Shown one piece after another: positions 58,176 to 64,000 of a stretch of 64,000 bases of DNA (position 1 is the first letter of the stretch; each line of letters starts with the position of its first letter). Location: the NCBI GenBank assembly GCA_905234245.1, contig CAJOGN010000001.1:1-64000 (forward strand). Reading direction: 5' to 3'. Source of the DNA: an uncultured Lachnospiraceae bacterium (GTDB lineage: Bacteria > Bacillota > Clostridia > Lachnospirales > Lachnospiraceae). The notes under the pieces are model-generated. The model made no database searches. It saw nothing but the letters and a program-made list of their open reading frames with translations, and was not told where the DNA came from. A program made the translations under genes and the position numbers.

Positions 58176-58835
58176 ATGAAACCTGATACAATGACGAATC
58201 CATCAGAACCTTATGATTCTAGATTTGATACATTGAGACATAAGAAATATCTATATGATGTTATATTACTGATTGCTATTCAGAATTTATTTGAACGTGC
58301 TGAATCTCATGATGAATCTAAGCTAAGGGATCCTGAAAAATCCTTTTATGATAAATACGTACCAATGTTGAAACCTCTTAAGTATGGAACCCCAGAAGCA
58401 GACGCAGTTACAAAGAAAATGAATAAGGGCTTAGAGCATCACTTTAAAGAGAATAGACATCATCCAGAGCATTTTAAAGATGGAATTGCTGGGATGAATC
58501 TCATTGATTTAGTAGAGATGGTCTGTGATTGGTTTGCAGCATCTCTTCGTTCTGATACTCCTTTTAATGCTGGAGGATTGGATAAGAATATCGAGAAGTT
58601 TAATATTCCTCCAATGCTAGAGAGTATTATCAGAAACACCTATAATGATTATCTAAAAGATTTTGAAACCTATGTGAAAACGAAAGGTTCCAATGAATCT
58701 TATATGAAAGACCTTAAATTACAACTCTATGAGAATAATGAGAAGGGTCTTTTTAATAGAGACTTACTAGATTATTTCTTCACTGAGCTATACACAATTG
58801 CTCATAGAAAAGATACAGAGGAGTGGCATGCATGA
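58176..58835 (+). CDS. DUF5662-family protein
   Basis: 219 aa starting M-K-P-D-T-M behind CGGAGGT. S-H-D-E-S-K-L (~43-49), H-H-F-K-E-N-R-H-H-P-E-H-F (~88-100), G-M-N-L-I-D-L-V-E-M-V-C-D-W are the signature of DUF5662, a His-rich helical family frequent in phages and resembling HD-type metal phosphohydrolases. The end (L-K-L-Q-L-Y-E-N-N-E-K-G-L-F-N-R) resembles the YES modules found elsewhere here. Overlaps the next start by 4 nt. Confidence 0.75.
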   Translation: MKPDTMTNPSEPYDSRFDTLRHKKYLYDVILLIAIQNLFERAESHDESKLRDPEKSFYDKYVPMLKPLKYGTPEADAVTKKMNKGLEHHFKENRHHPEHFKDGIAGMNLIDLVEMVCDWFAASLRSDTPFNAGGLDKNIEKFNIPPMLESIIRNTYNDYLKDFETYVKTKGSNESYMKDLKLQLYENNEKGLFNRDLLDYFFTELYTIAHRKDTEEWHA

Positions 58836-59077
58836 ATATCGCAGATGCAATGAGAGTAAAACAGTTATTAGAAGAACGAGATGGTTATCTCGAGTTACTA
58901 GAAATATCCAGTAACTATGATTCTAAAATGTCAGCGAGAATTTCTTCATACCATAATAATAACAAGAAAAAATATATTGAGAGATTTGTTGATATTCCAG
59001 TTTTTATCCAAGGTGAAATCATCAAGTATATTCAGACGAAGATTGATGAGATTGAAAAGGAAATCAATTCTATTTAA
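58832..59077 (+). CDS. Small helical protein
   Basis: 81 aa starting M-N-I-A-D-A-M behind GAGGAG, overlapping the previous stop (ATGA). Helical with coiled-coil ends (V-K-Q-L-L-E-E-R-D and I-D-E-I-E-K-E-I-N). Probably co-expressed with the DUF5662 protein. Followed by a terminator. Function is unknown. Confidence 0.6.
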   Translation: MNIADAMRVKQLLEERDGYLELLEISSNYDSKMSARISSYHNNNKKKYIERFVDIPVFIQGEIIKYIQTKIDEIEKEINSI

Positions 59078-59082
59078 TACGA

Positions 59083-59124
59083 TAAAAAAAAGTACGCTAA
59101 AGGAAATTCCTTTAGCGTACTTAT
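59083..59124 (+). terminator. Terminator
   Basis: Stem aagtacgctaaaggaa with ttcctttagcgtactt. Confidence 0.85.
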
Positions 59125-59140
59125 TAGCCCCATTTTTAAT

Positions 59141-59151
59141 GATATATTATA
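59141..59151 (+). promoter_or_regulatory. Phage promoter-like element GATATATTATA
   Basis: Exact match between a terminator and the second copy of leader B, the same arrangement as at 47654. Confidence 0.55.
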
Positions 59152-59167
59152 CCCGTAACGATATTAG

Positions 59168-59284
59168 AGGGTAGTAAGCGACACCAGACTGTCGTTCTAC
59201 TAGAGGGATTCCCTTGTATGAAGATTACCAGAAATACTCCAATAGGAGACCATGCAAGGAGATCATAAAAATGGGGGTGAGAAC
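59168..59284 (+). promoter_or_regulatory. Conserved structured 5' leader B, copy 2
   Basis: Matches 47681-47810 in layout: gggtagtaa ... ttctactagag stem with different paired arms (gcgaca/tgtcg), gggattccc hairpin, and ccttgtatg pairing with catgcaagg. The differing yet complementary arms support an RNA structure. Followed by the 47-aa paralogue. Confidence 0.65.
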
Positions 59285-59428
59285 ATGGATCTCTATAGAC
59301 TCATTCTGAAGTCTGCTGCTGATGGTTTTTGCAATCATCACGGCGAAGAGTTTACTATGAAGCAGTTAGCTGATAAGTACAATTCTTCCAAGACTAAGTC
59401 TGACGAAAAGACTCTGAAGTCTAAGTAA
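59285..59428 (+). CDS. Small basic protein, paralogue of 47811-47942
   Basis: 47 aa, M-D-L-Y-R-L-I-L-K-S-A-A-D-G-F-C-N-H-H-G-E-E-F-T and on. Same length class, leader and 3' element as 47811-47942. GGGGGTGAG site upstream. Function is unknown. Confidence 0.7.
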   Translation: MDLYRLILKSAADGFCNHHGEEFTMKQLADKYNSSKTKSDEKTLKSK

Positions 59429-59443
59429 TCAAACTTAAAACAT

Positions 59444-59484
59444 ACAACAGCTGTTTAATCCATTCCTCATTAAACAGTTGTTGT
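59444..59484 (+). other. Conserved 3' hairpin element, copy 2
   Basis: Stem acaacagctgtttaat with attaaacagttgttgt (one G-T pair) and loop ccattcctc. The loop and inner stem are identical to 47954-47995. Confidence 0.6.
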
Positions 59485-59549
59485 ATAATTGATAATTAAA
59501 TATTCCGTATATCATTTTTTTAGATTATGTATCATATAGGTAAGAAATA

Positions 59550-59605
59550 AAAGAAACCGAGTGGAGATAATATCAAGAGCTCGGTATTCTATTTGGAGGT
59601 ACACC
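59550..59605 (+). promoter_or_regulatory. Conserved 5' leader element A, copy 2
   Basis: 59559-59591 is identical to 46630-46662. accgag (59556-59561) pairs with ctcggt. Directly followed by the ribosome site ttggagg of 59606-59827. Confidence 0.6.
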
Positions 59606-59827
59606 ATGTTCTTTCACATTCCTTATTTAACAAGTGATGCAAAGAAGCTTATTCCACCCGCCATCATGCTCAATATCATTGGGCTCCGTTATGGAGAGGG
59701 TCTCTCTAAAGACCTTATCGCCGTCGACGACATCGACAAGTTGATGGCAGTCACAAGGAATATGTCGGAGGCAGCCTATAAGGACTGCCTCTGGTATTAC
59801 CGGACAATGAAGAAGGCCCTCTCCTGA
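59606..59827 (+). CDS. Small unknown protein (GC-rich gene)
   Basis: 73 aa starting M-F-F-H-I-P-Y behind TTGGAGG; the in-frame extension to 59561 is the leader. Helical (I-M-L-N-I-I-G-L-R-Y-G). More GC-rich than its surroundings, like 46678-47013, the other gene with leader A, although the two proteins are not related. Its last codons form the left arm of a terminator (gaaggccctc/gagggccttc then TTTTTT). Confidence 0.6.
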   Translation: MFFHIPYLTSDAKKLIPPAIMLNIIGLRYGEGLSKDLIAVDDIDKLMAVTRNMSEAAYKDCLWYYRTMKKALS

Positions 59828-59842
59828 GGGCCTTCTTTTTTT
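59811..59842 (+). terminator. Terminator overlapping the end of 59606-59827
   Basis: Stem aagaaggccctc with gagggccttctt around the stop codon, then T-run; between converging genes. Confidence 0.85.
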
Positions 59843-59844
59843 AT

Positions 59845-61152
59845 TTAATTTTCATTAAATTCATAATCTTTACCTGGTAGAATTGCATTTAATACAATAC
59901 CAAATATAGATGCAATAGCAAGTGCAGTTAAAGTAATATCAGTGGTTCCTACATGGAAGGTTAAACCATTGGTGAAACCTAGACCACAAACAAGAATAAC
60001 TGCTGCTATAATTAAATTTCTGGGCTTACTTAAATCCACTTTGTTTTCTGTAATATTTCTAATACCAATAGCAGAAATCATACCGTATAGAATGAAAGAA
60101 ATTCCACCAATAATAGCAGTAGGCATAGTTCCAATTATATTAGACAAAATTGGAATAAAGCTTAATACAATAGCATACCCAGCTGCAATACGAATTACTT
60201 TCGGGTCATGATTTCCAGTTAAAGCAAGAACACCTGTATTTTCACCATAGGTGGTATTGGCTGGACCACCAAACATACCAGCAAGAGAAGTGGCTAAACC
60301 ATCACCCACTAGAGTTCTATGTAAACCAGGGTCACTTAAGAAATTATTTTTTGTTGTAGCACTGATAGCACTAATGTCACCAATATGTTCCATCATTGTA
60401 GCAATAGCAATAGGAGCCATGACTAAAATTGCAGTTAAATCAAATTTAGCAATAAAGAAATCAGGAACTCCAACTACACTAGAAGATAGAACAGAAGAAG
60501 TATTGATAATACTGCTGCCATCCACATTAGTAACACCAAGGGACTGAAGAATAATTGCAAATACATATGAAATCACAACACCCAATAAAATGGAAATGAT
60601 TCTACTAAAACCTTTTCCAAAGATATTGAAGATGATAACAACTGCAAATGCAACAATAGCCAAAGGCCAACACATAGATGCATTACCAATAGCAGAAGAT
60701 GCTAAAGATAAACCAATACAAATAATGATTGGACCTGTTACAATTGGAGGTAAGTATCTCATTACTCTTTTAATCCCAATACACTTAATAAGAAGTGCAA
60801 GTACCAAATACAGTAAACCTGCTACAACGATTCCTCCACATGCATATGGAAGTTTTTCACCATATGTCATATTTGCGAACTTTCCTGTATCCAATTCAGC
60901 AACAGTAGAAAATCCTCCAAGAAATGCGAATGAGGAACCTAGAAAAGCTGGGACTTTAAACTTAGATAATACATGAAATAGTAGTGTACCAATTCCAGCG
61001 AAGAATAAAGTTACTTGAACCGATAATCCTTCTCCATGAAAATAACTGTTTACCAAGATTGGAACAAGGATCGTTGCGCCAAACATAGCAAACATGTGTT
61101 GCAATCCTAAGATTGCCATCTTCGATTTGGATAACTTATTTACTGTTTCCAT
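59845..61152 (-). CDS. Uracil permease (NCS2/UraA family)
   Basis: 435 aa, full UraA length, AAAGGAGA site. Q-H-M-F-A-M-F-G-A-T (18-27), about 14 hydrophobic segments, M-E-H-I-G-D (~252-257) with the substrate-binding Glu, and G-G-P-A-N-T-T-Y-G-E-N (~292-302) are hallmarks of uracil:H+ symporters. It imports uracil across the host membrane and is very rare in phages. With dCMP deaminase, ThyA and DHFR it points to active pyrimidine acquisition. The minus-strand leader holds a hairpin (61175-61204). Confidence 0.93.
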   Translation of the reverse strand: METVNKLSKSKMAILGLQHMFAMFGATILVPILVNSYFHGEGLSVQVTLFFAGIGTLLFHVLSKFKVPAFLGSSFAFLGGFSTVAELDTGKFANMTYGEKLPYACGGIVVAGLLYLVLALLIKCIGIKRVMRYLPPIVTGPIIICIGLSLASSAIGNASMCWPLAIVAFAVVIIFNIFGKGFSRIISILLGVVISYVFAIILQSLGVTNVDGSSIINTSSVLSSSVVGVPDFFIAKFDLTAILVMAPIAIATMMEHIGDISAISATTKNNFLSDPGLHRTLVGDGLATSLAGMFGGPANTTYGENTGVLALTGNHDPKVIRIAAGYAIVLSFIPILSNIIGTMPTAIIGGISFILYGMISAIGIRNITENKVDLSKPRNLIIAAVILVCGLGFTNGLTFHVGTTDITLTALAIASIFGIVLNAILPGKDYEFNEN

Positions 61153-61174
61153 CTCTAAAGTCTCCTTTTCTGTG

Positions 61175-61204
61175 GTTTAAATGTAGTCGTAAGCCCACAT
61201 TTAA
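61175..61204 (-). promoter_or_regulatory. Leader hairpin of the uracil permease gene
   Basis: 9-bp perfect stem tttaaatgt/acatttaaa around a 12-nt loop, about 22 nt upstream of the permease start. Could be a regulatory leader. No known riboswitch or PyrR site is recognised. Confidence 0.4.
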
Positions 61205-61290
61205 ACTTAAGTTTAATTCATTATAGAATGACATTATAATAAAAAATATATGATTTTTCATATAAATTTCACCGAAAGAAGGTTGTATAT

Positions 61291-62124
61291 ATGAATGAGA
61301 TTTTTTATGAAAATGCAATAGATAACGCAAAAGCTGCTCATGCTTTTGAATCTGCTTTTGATAGCTATGTCATCTCCATTATGGATTTAGTTAATAAGAA
61401 GAATAGCGGTGCAATTACTGAATCTTCTGAATTAGACTATATTCTGATTGAAGAGTCCAATAAGTTTGCTGAGTCTGTTGAAAACTTCTTTAAGGATATG
61501 GTTGATAATGCCAACAAGACCGTGAAGAAAGTTCAGGATAAGATTCATGGCGTTATTGAGAAAAAGCAGATTGTTGGACAGATTAAGTCTATCAAGAAGA
61601 ATATGCCTAAAGATAAAGCAAATGATGAAATTGAGATGTTCGACATTGCTAAGTATAATAAGGCATACGCCGATTTTGCAAAGTTTGCTTCTTCTGAAAT
61701 GAAGAAGCTATTTTCTGTAGCTTATGAAGATGCTGAGTCTTTCAATAATGCTCTGAATGCATGTAAGGACAGCTTTGAGAGCAAATGGAAAGAATTAAAG
61801 CTAGACTCCTCTGATGAATTCATGATGAAGGGGAATCTGGCCAAAGCAGTTGCCTTCGTAGAGAAAGAAGTTCTTAATGATAAGAACACCGCAGCAGTTA
61901 TGCATAAGAATGGTCTGGATACTATCTATGGTATTCGTGATATGGCTAAAAAAGAAAGTGACAGCATCAAGATTAAGGGTATGAGAGTAATGGCTAGTTC
62001 TATTGCCTCTTATTCTTCTAAGACTTATCAGAAGATGACCAATGAATCTGGTAAGGTTCTAAATAAAGTTCTAGCTATGTCTCCTAAGAAGAGTGAAAAA
62101 GAAAAAGTTTACTCCGGAGCATAA
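61291..62124 (+). CDS. Putative virion-internal helical protein
   Basis: 277 aa with GAAGG upstream. Helical, Lys/Glu-rich, without motifs. Starts with an E-S-rich segment (F-E-S-A-F-D ... G-A-I-T-E-S-S-E-L) similar to the YES modules at 11.0-13.7 kb and 62.2 kb. High-expression codon use. Could be an internal head protein processed by the prohead protease. Inferred. Confidence 0.55.
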   Translation: MNEIFYENAIDNAKAAHAFESAFDSYVISIMDLVNKKNSGAITESSELDYILIEESNKFAESVENFFKDMVDNANKTVKKVQDKIHGVIEKKQIVGQIKSIKKNMPKDKANDEIEMFDIAKYNKAYADFAKFASSEMKKLFSVAYEDAESFNNALNACKDSFESKWKELKLDSSDEFMMKGNLAKAVAFVEKEVLNDKNTAAVMHKNGLDTIYGIRDMAKKESDSIKIKGMRVMASSIASYSSKTYQKMTNESGKVLNKVLAMSPKKSEKEKVYSGA

Positions 62125-62175
62125 AAAACTATAAAAAAGTAGAGTGTGAAATTCACACTCTACTTTTATTTTGTA
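62125..62175. terminator. Bidirectional terminator
   Basis: Stem aaaagtagagtgtgaa with ttcacactctactttt, A/T-rich on both sides, between converging genes. Confidence 0.85.
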
Positions 62176-62179
62176 ATTT

Positions 62180-62503
62180 TTACAGGCTCTCGATCATTTT
62201 CATGAGTTCGCGAACGGACTCGCTGACTTCCTCATCGGAATCATCGTCGTCATCCTTCTCTTCCTCATCATCGCCACACTTGGCTAGTTTCTTAGCCAGC
62301 TTCTCGATGTCGTCGGAGCAATCAGGATATTTATCGGATAGCTCATCGAAGAACTCCTTGATTTTATCATCAGTTAGTTCGGAAGCTTCCTTCTGAGCCT
62401 CTAGCATAGCAAACAGTTGGTCGCGCTGAGACTCGGTGATTTCACCAGCATCCTGCTTCTCATAGATAGCAAGACGAGCAGTTTTATAAACAGAATCACG
62501 CAT
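62180..62503 (-). CDS. Acidic protein with N-terminal YES-type module
   Basis: 107 aa from M-R-D-S-V-Y (AAAGGA 12 nt upstream; nearer in-frame ATGs sit on the site). Opens with A-R-L-A-I-Y-E-K-Q-D-A-G-E-I-T-E-S-Q-R, matching the module of 11013-13671. Acidic run (D-D-E-E-E-K-D-D-D-D-D-S-D-E-E) near the end. Function is unknown; a head-assembly role is possible by analogy with the related proteins. Confidence 0.6.
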   Translation of the reverse strand: MRDSVYKTARLAIYEKQDAGEITESQRDQLFAMLEAQKEASELTDDKIKEFFDELSDKYPDCSDDIEKLAKKLAKCGDDEEEKDDDDDSDEEVSESVRELMKMIESL

Positions 62504-62577
62504 GATATTATTCATTCCTTTCATAAAAATGTAGTTATGTATTAGTTTGGGTATAATTTAATATAATGTAAATTATT

Positions 62578-63270
62578 TTAGTAATTTAACCACCGATATT
62601 CAAAAGAACCAATTAAATCTTTTCTGATATTCTCATAGTATGGGTGGTAGATTATATTTGTTGGAGACAGGCATACATTAGTTTGTCTACTCATCTCTCT
62701 CATTCTATTATTATCTTCTGTAATGGTTTTATCCAGACTCCCCCATAATTCTTGGTATGCTGCCGGAATAAAATATAAGTCATCATATTCTAAGTTGTCG
62801 TTTAGGATATCCACCACACTATACCATTCTGAATGAGGCTCATAACGGCGGAACGATTTAATTCCTAATGTGGCTCTTCCTACAGCACCTTTATTCTCAT
62901 ATACTTTACTCATTATTTTTGCAATCTCTACACAAGAGTATCCATAATAGAGATCATTCAAGCATTTTTGAATCTCAACGAATTCGTCCTGGATAAGATC
63001 TGGAATATGAAAAGAGTCTATATAAATCTCTTCGTCATATTTATCGTCAGGATTCTCACCAAACAAATATATCTGAAGGCTTAACATCTTCTCATTCCAT
63101 GTTTGGAATGCATCATCGTCATCATCGTCCGTGTTATTACATGTCTTAATTAAAGTATTTAGATACTGGACAACCGTATCCTTTATAATCCATGGCTTCA
63201 TTAACTTGTTATAACCGCGCGGAATAGTGCCGGAATGTTTGATGAGATTACTAATAGGATTCTGGTTCAT
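62578..63270 (-). CDS. Unknown protein
   Basis: 230 aa starting M-N-Q-N-P-I behind TGGAGG at 8 nt; the longer frame to 63330 is unsupported. Contains a D-D-D-D-D-D run (~48-53) and aromatic segments (D-L-Y-Y-G-Y-S; S-F-R-R-Y-E-P-H-S-E-W). No recognised family. Lies just downstream of the tRNA-Leu gene. Confidence 0.55.
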   Translation of the reverse strand: MNQNPISNLIKHSGTIPRGYNKLMKPWIIKDTVVQYLNTLIKTCNNTDDDDDDAFQTWNEKMLSLQIYLFGENPDDKYDEEIYIDSFHIPDLIQDEFVEIQKCLNDLYYGYSCVEIAKIMSKVYENKGAVGRATLGIKSFRRYEPHSEWYSVVDILNDNLEYDDLYFIPAAYQELWGSLDKTITEDNNRMREMSRQTNVCLSPTNIIYHPYYENIRKDLIGSFEYRWLNY

Positions 63271-63296
63271 GATAATTCCTCCATTAATCATAAATA

Positions 63297-63334
63297 ATAT
63301 GGATAGTATGAAATTAATCATACTATCCATAGTT
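63297..63334 (-). terminator. Hairpin between tRNA-Leu and 62578-63270
   Basis: Stem atggatagtatga with tcatactatccat. It may terminate the tRNA transcript or separate the two genes. Confidence 0.6.
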
Positions 63335-63341
63335 TATTACT

Positions 63342-63428
63342 TGGTACTGGTGACGGGAGTCGAACCCGTATGGTCTACTGACCAGCAGATTTTAAGTCTG
63401 ATGCGTCTACCAGTTTCGCCACACCAGC
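63342..63428 (-). tRNA. tRNA-Leu (UAA)
   Basis: 87 nt with encoded CCA (63342-63344), discriminator A, long class II variable arm, acceptor pairs G-C-T-G-G-T-G with C-A-C-C-A-G-T (one G-T), T-loop GTTCGACTC and anticodon loop CTTAAAA, giving UAA. Reads UUA codons, which suits the AT-rich genome. Confidence 0.93.
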
Positions 63429-63431
63429 AAA

Positions 63432-63707
63432 TTACTTTCTAACATATGTTTTCTTATAAGTCTTTTTTAACTCTTTCTCCGGGAGGTGGATTTTACGAAT
63501 CTTATATTCATACAGATAGTTTTCGAATGTGAGACATAAAAACTTCCAGTCCCGGATATTCCAACTGTTGTAATACTTCTTATACAAGGCTTTCTTACTG
63601 AGTCCGTCATTGATATGCTTTCTGCGTACGATCTTATTGGAATATTTCTTATTGAATTTGTCCACTCTCTGACCGACCATATGGGTATGCTTATATGAGC
63701 GACTCAT
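63432..63707 (-). CDS. Small basic SRSYK-type protein
   Basis: 91 aa with a consensus GGAGG. M-S-R-S-Y-K-H-T-H ... K-K-Y-S-N-K-I-V-R-R-K matches a small basic family common in Firmicutes phages and mobile elements (M-S-R-S-Y-K-x-x-P, K-x-x-A-N-R-x-V-R). Strongly basic, likely RNA or DNA binding. Function is unknown. Lies between two tRNA genes with its own promoter-like element upstream. Confidence 0.65.
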   Translation of the reverse strand: MSRSYKHTHMVGQRVDKFNKKYSNKIVRRKHINDGLSKKALYKKYYNSWNIRDWKFLCLTFENYLYEYKIRKIHLPEKELKKTYKKTYVRK

Positions 63708-63741
63708 ATTAAAACCTCCATATTATATCTTTATTTATATT

Positions 63742-63752
63742 TATAATATATC
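63742..63752 (-). promoter_or_regulatory. Phage promoter-like element GATATATTATA
   Basis: Exact minus-strand match 35 nt before the start of 63432-63707. Confidence 0.5.
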
Positions 63753-63772
63753 ATTTTTATTTTAAAATAAAT

Positions 63773-63849
63773 TGGTGGGCCTTCTGGGACTCGAACCCAG
63801 AACCGTCCGGTTATGAGCCGGATTCTCTAACCAATTGAGATAAAGGCCC
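63773..63849 (-). tRNA. tRNA with CAU anticodon (Met, or Ile2 if modified)
   Basis: 77 nt, acceptor GGGCCTT with AAGGCCC, encoded ACCA, T-loop GTTCGAGTC, anticodon loop CTCATAA. Not an initiator tRNA: 1-72 is paired and the anticodon stem lacks the three G-C pairs. Elongator Met or lysidine-modified Ile2 (AUA reader) cannot be separated by eye. Confidence 0.9.
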
Positions 63850-63853
63850 TCAT

Positions 63854-63931
63854 TGGTACCCCAGAAGGGATTCGAACCCCTGGCCTATCGCTTAGAAGGC
63901 GATTGCTACTATCCAACTGAGCTACTGGGGC
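63854..63931 (-). tRNA. tRNA-Arg (UCU)
   Basis: 78 nt, acceptor GCCCCAG with CTGGGGT, encoded ACCA, anticodon loop CTTCTAA giving UCU. Reads AGA/AGG, which are frequent in these genes. Four nt from the CAU tRNA, so one transcript. Confidence 0.93.
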
Positions 63932-64000
63932 TAGTGTAAATTTAATTTATTGATAAATAATAGTTGTACTGGTATTACTTTTTAAAGTCATTGGTTTTTC

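Overview
The window looks like part of the genome of a large (jumbo-class) tailed phage of a Gram-positive host, most likely a gut Bacillota. The evidence is as follows. Genes are tightly packed, each with a strong AGGAGG-type ribosome binding site. TAA, TAG and TGA all act as stops. Almost every transcription unit ends in a perfect hairpin plus T-run. Virion genes are present (tail adhesin, tail repeat protein, prohead protease, holin-like proteins), together with tRNAs and a large set of cell-like genes: type II topoisomerase subunits, FtsZ/tubulin-like GTPase, IF-1, ThyA, DHFR, dCMP deaminase, guanylate kinase, uracil permease. No rRNA, ribosomal protein operon or plasmid replication module is seen. 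No DNA or RNA polymerase, terminase or capsid gene is recognisable, so this is only part of the genome.

Layout. 1-4.7 kb (minus strand): tail-fibre genes. The adhesin at 1009-2283 ends in a C-type-lectin-like variable module. Downstream of its terminator lies an array of at least five silent, frame-preserving alternative copies of that module, bounded by the same short direct repeats as the expressed copy. This is the most striking feature of the window. 5-10.2 kb: an SbcD/Mre11-like phosphoesterase, small paralogous families and a dCMP deaminase. 10.2-21.5 kb: mostly minus-strand genes of unknown function with paralogy and recurring YES...LLT..EK segments, a zinc-ribbon/P-loop kinase fusion and a guanylate kinase. 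21.5-31.6 kb (plus): a holin-like protein, the 'YAFT' paralogue family, an AAA+ ATPase and a kinase-like protein with a zinc ribbon. 31.7-36.6 kb: membrane and virion-like proteins. 36.7-46.2 kb: FtsZ-like operon, an ~680-nt structured non-coding region, gyrB interrupted by a group I intron, and gyrA/parC. 46.3-49.6 kb: small genes with conserved RNA leaders, a DUF4406 protein and the prohead protease. 49.8-59.8 kb: winged-helix protein, IF-1, DHH/DHHA1 phosphoesterase, WDGH protein, beta-helix protein, ThyA-DHFR pair, Hol44-type holin, DUF5662 protein, and a second copy of the two RNA-leader modules. 59.8-64 kb: uracil permease, virion-like helical proteins and a tRNA cluster (Leu-UAA, Met/Ile-CAU, Arg-UCU).

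How it fits together. Uracil import, dCMP deamination, dTMP synthesis and folate recycling form a pyrimidine/thymidylate supply line. Gyrase-type topoisomerase and the SbcD-like nuclease serve DNA handling. A recurring AT-rich element, [T/G]ATATATTATA, sits just upstream of at least 14 genes on both strands and is probably the phage's own promoter class. Functions are assigned from motif recognition alone. No database search was run.
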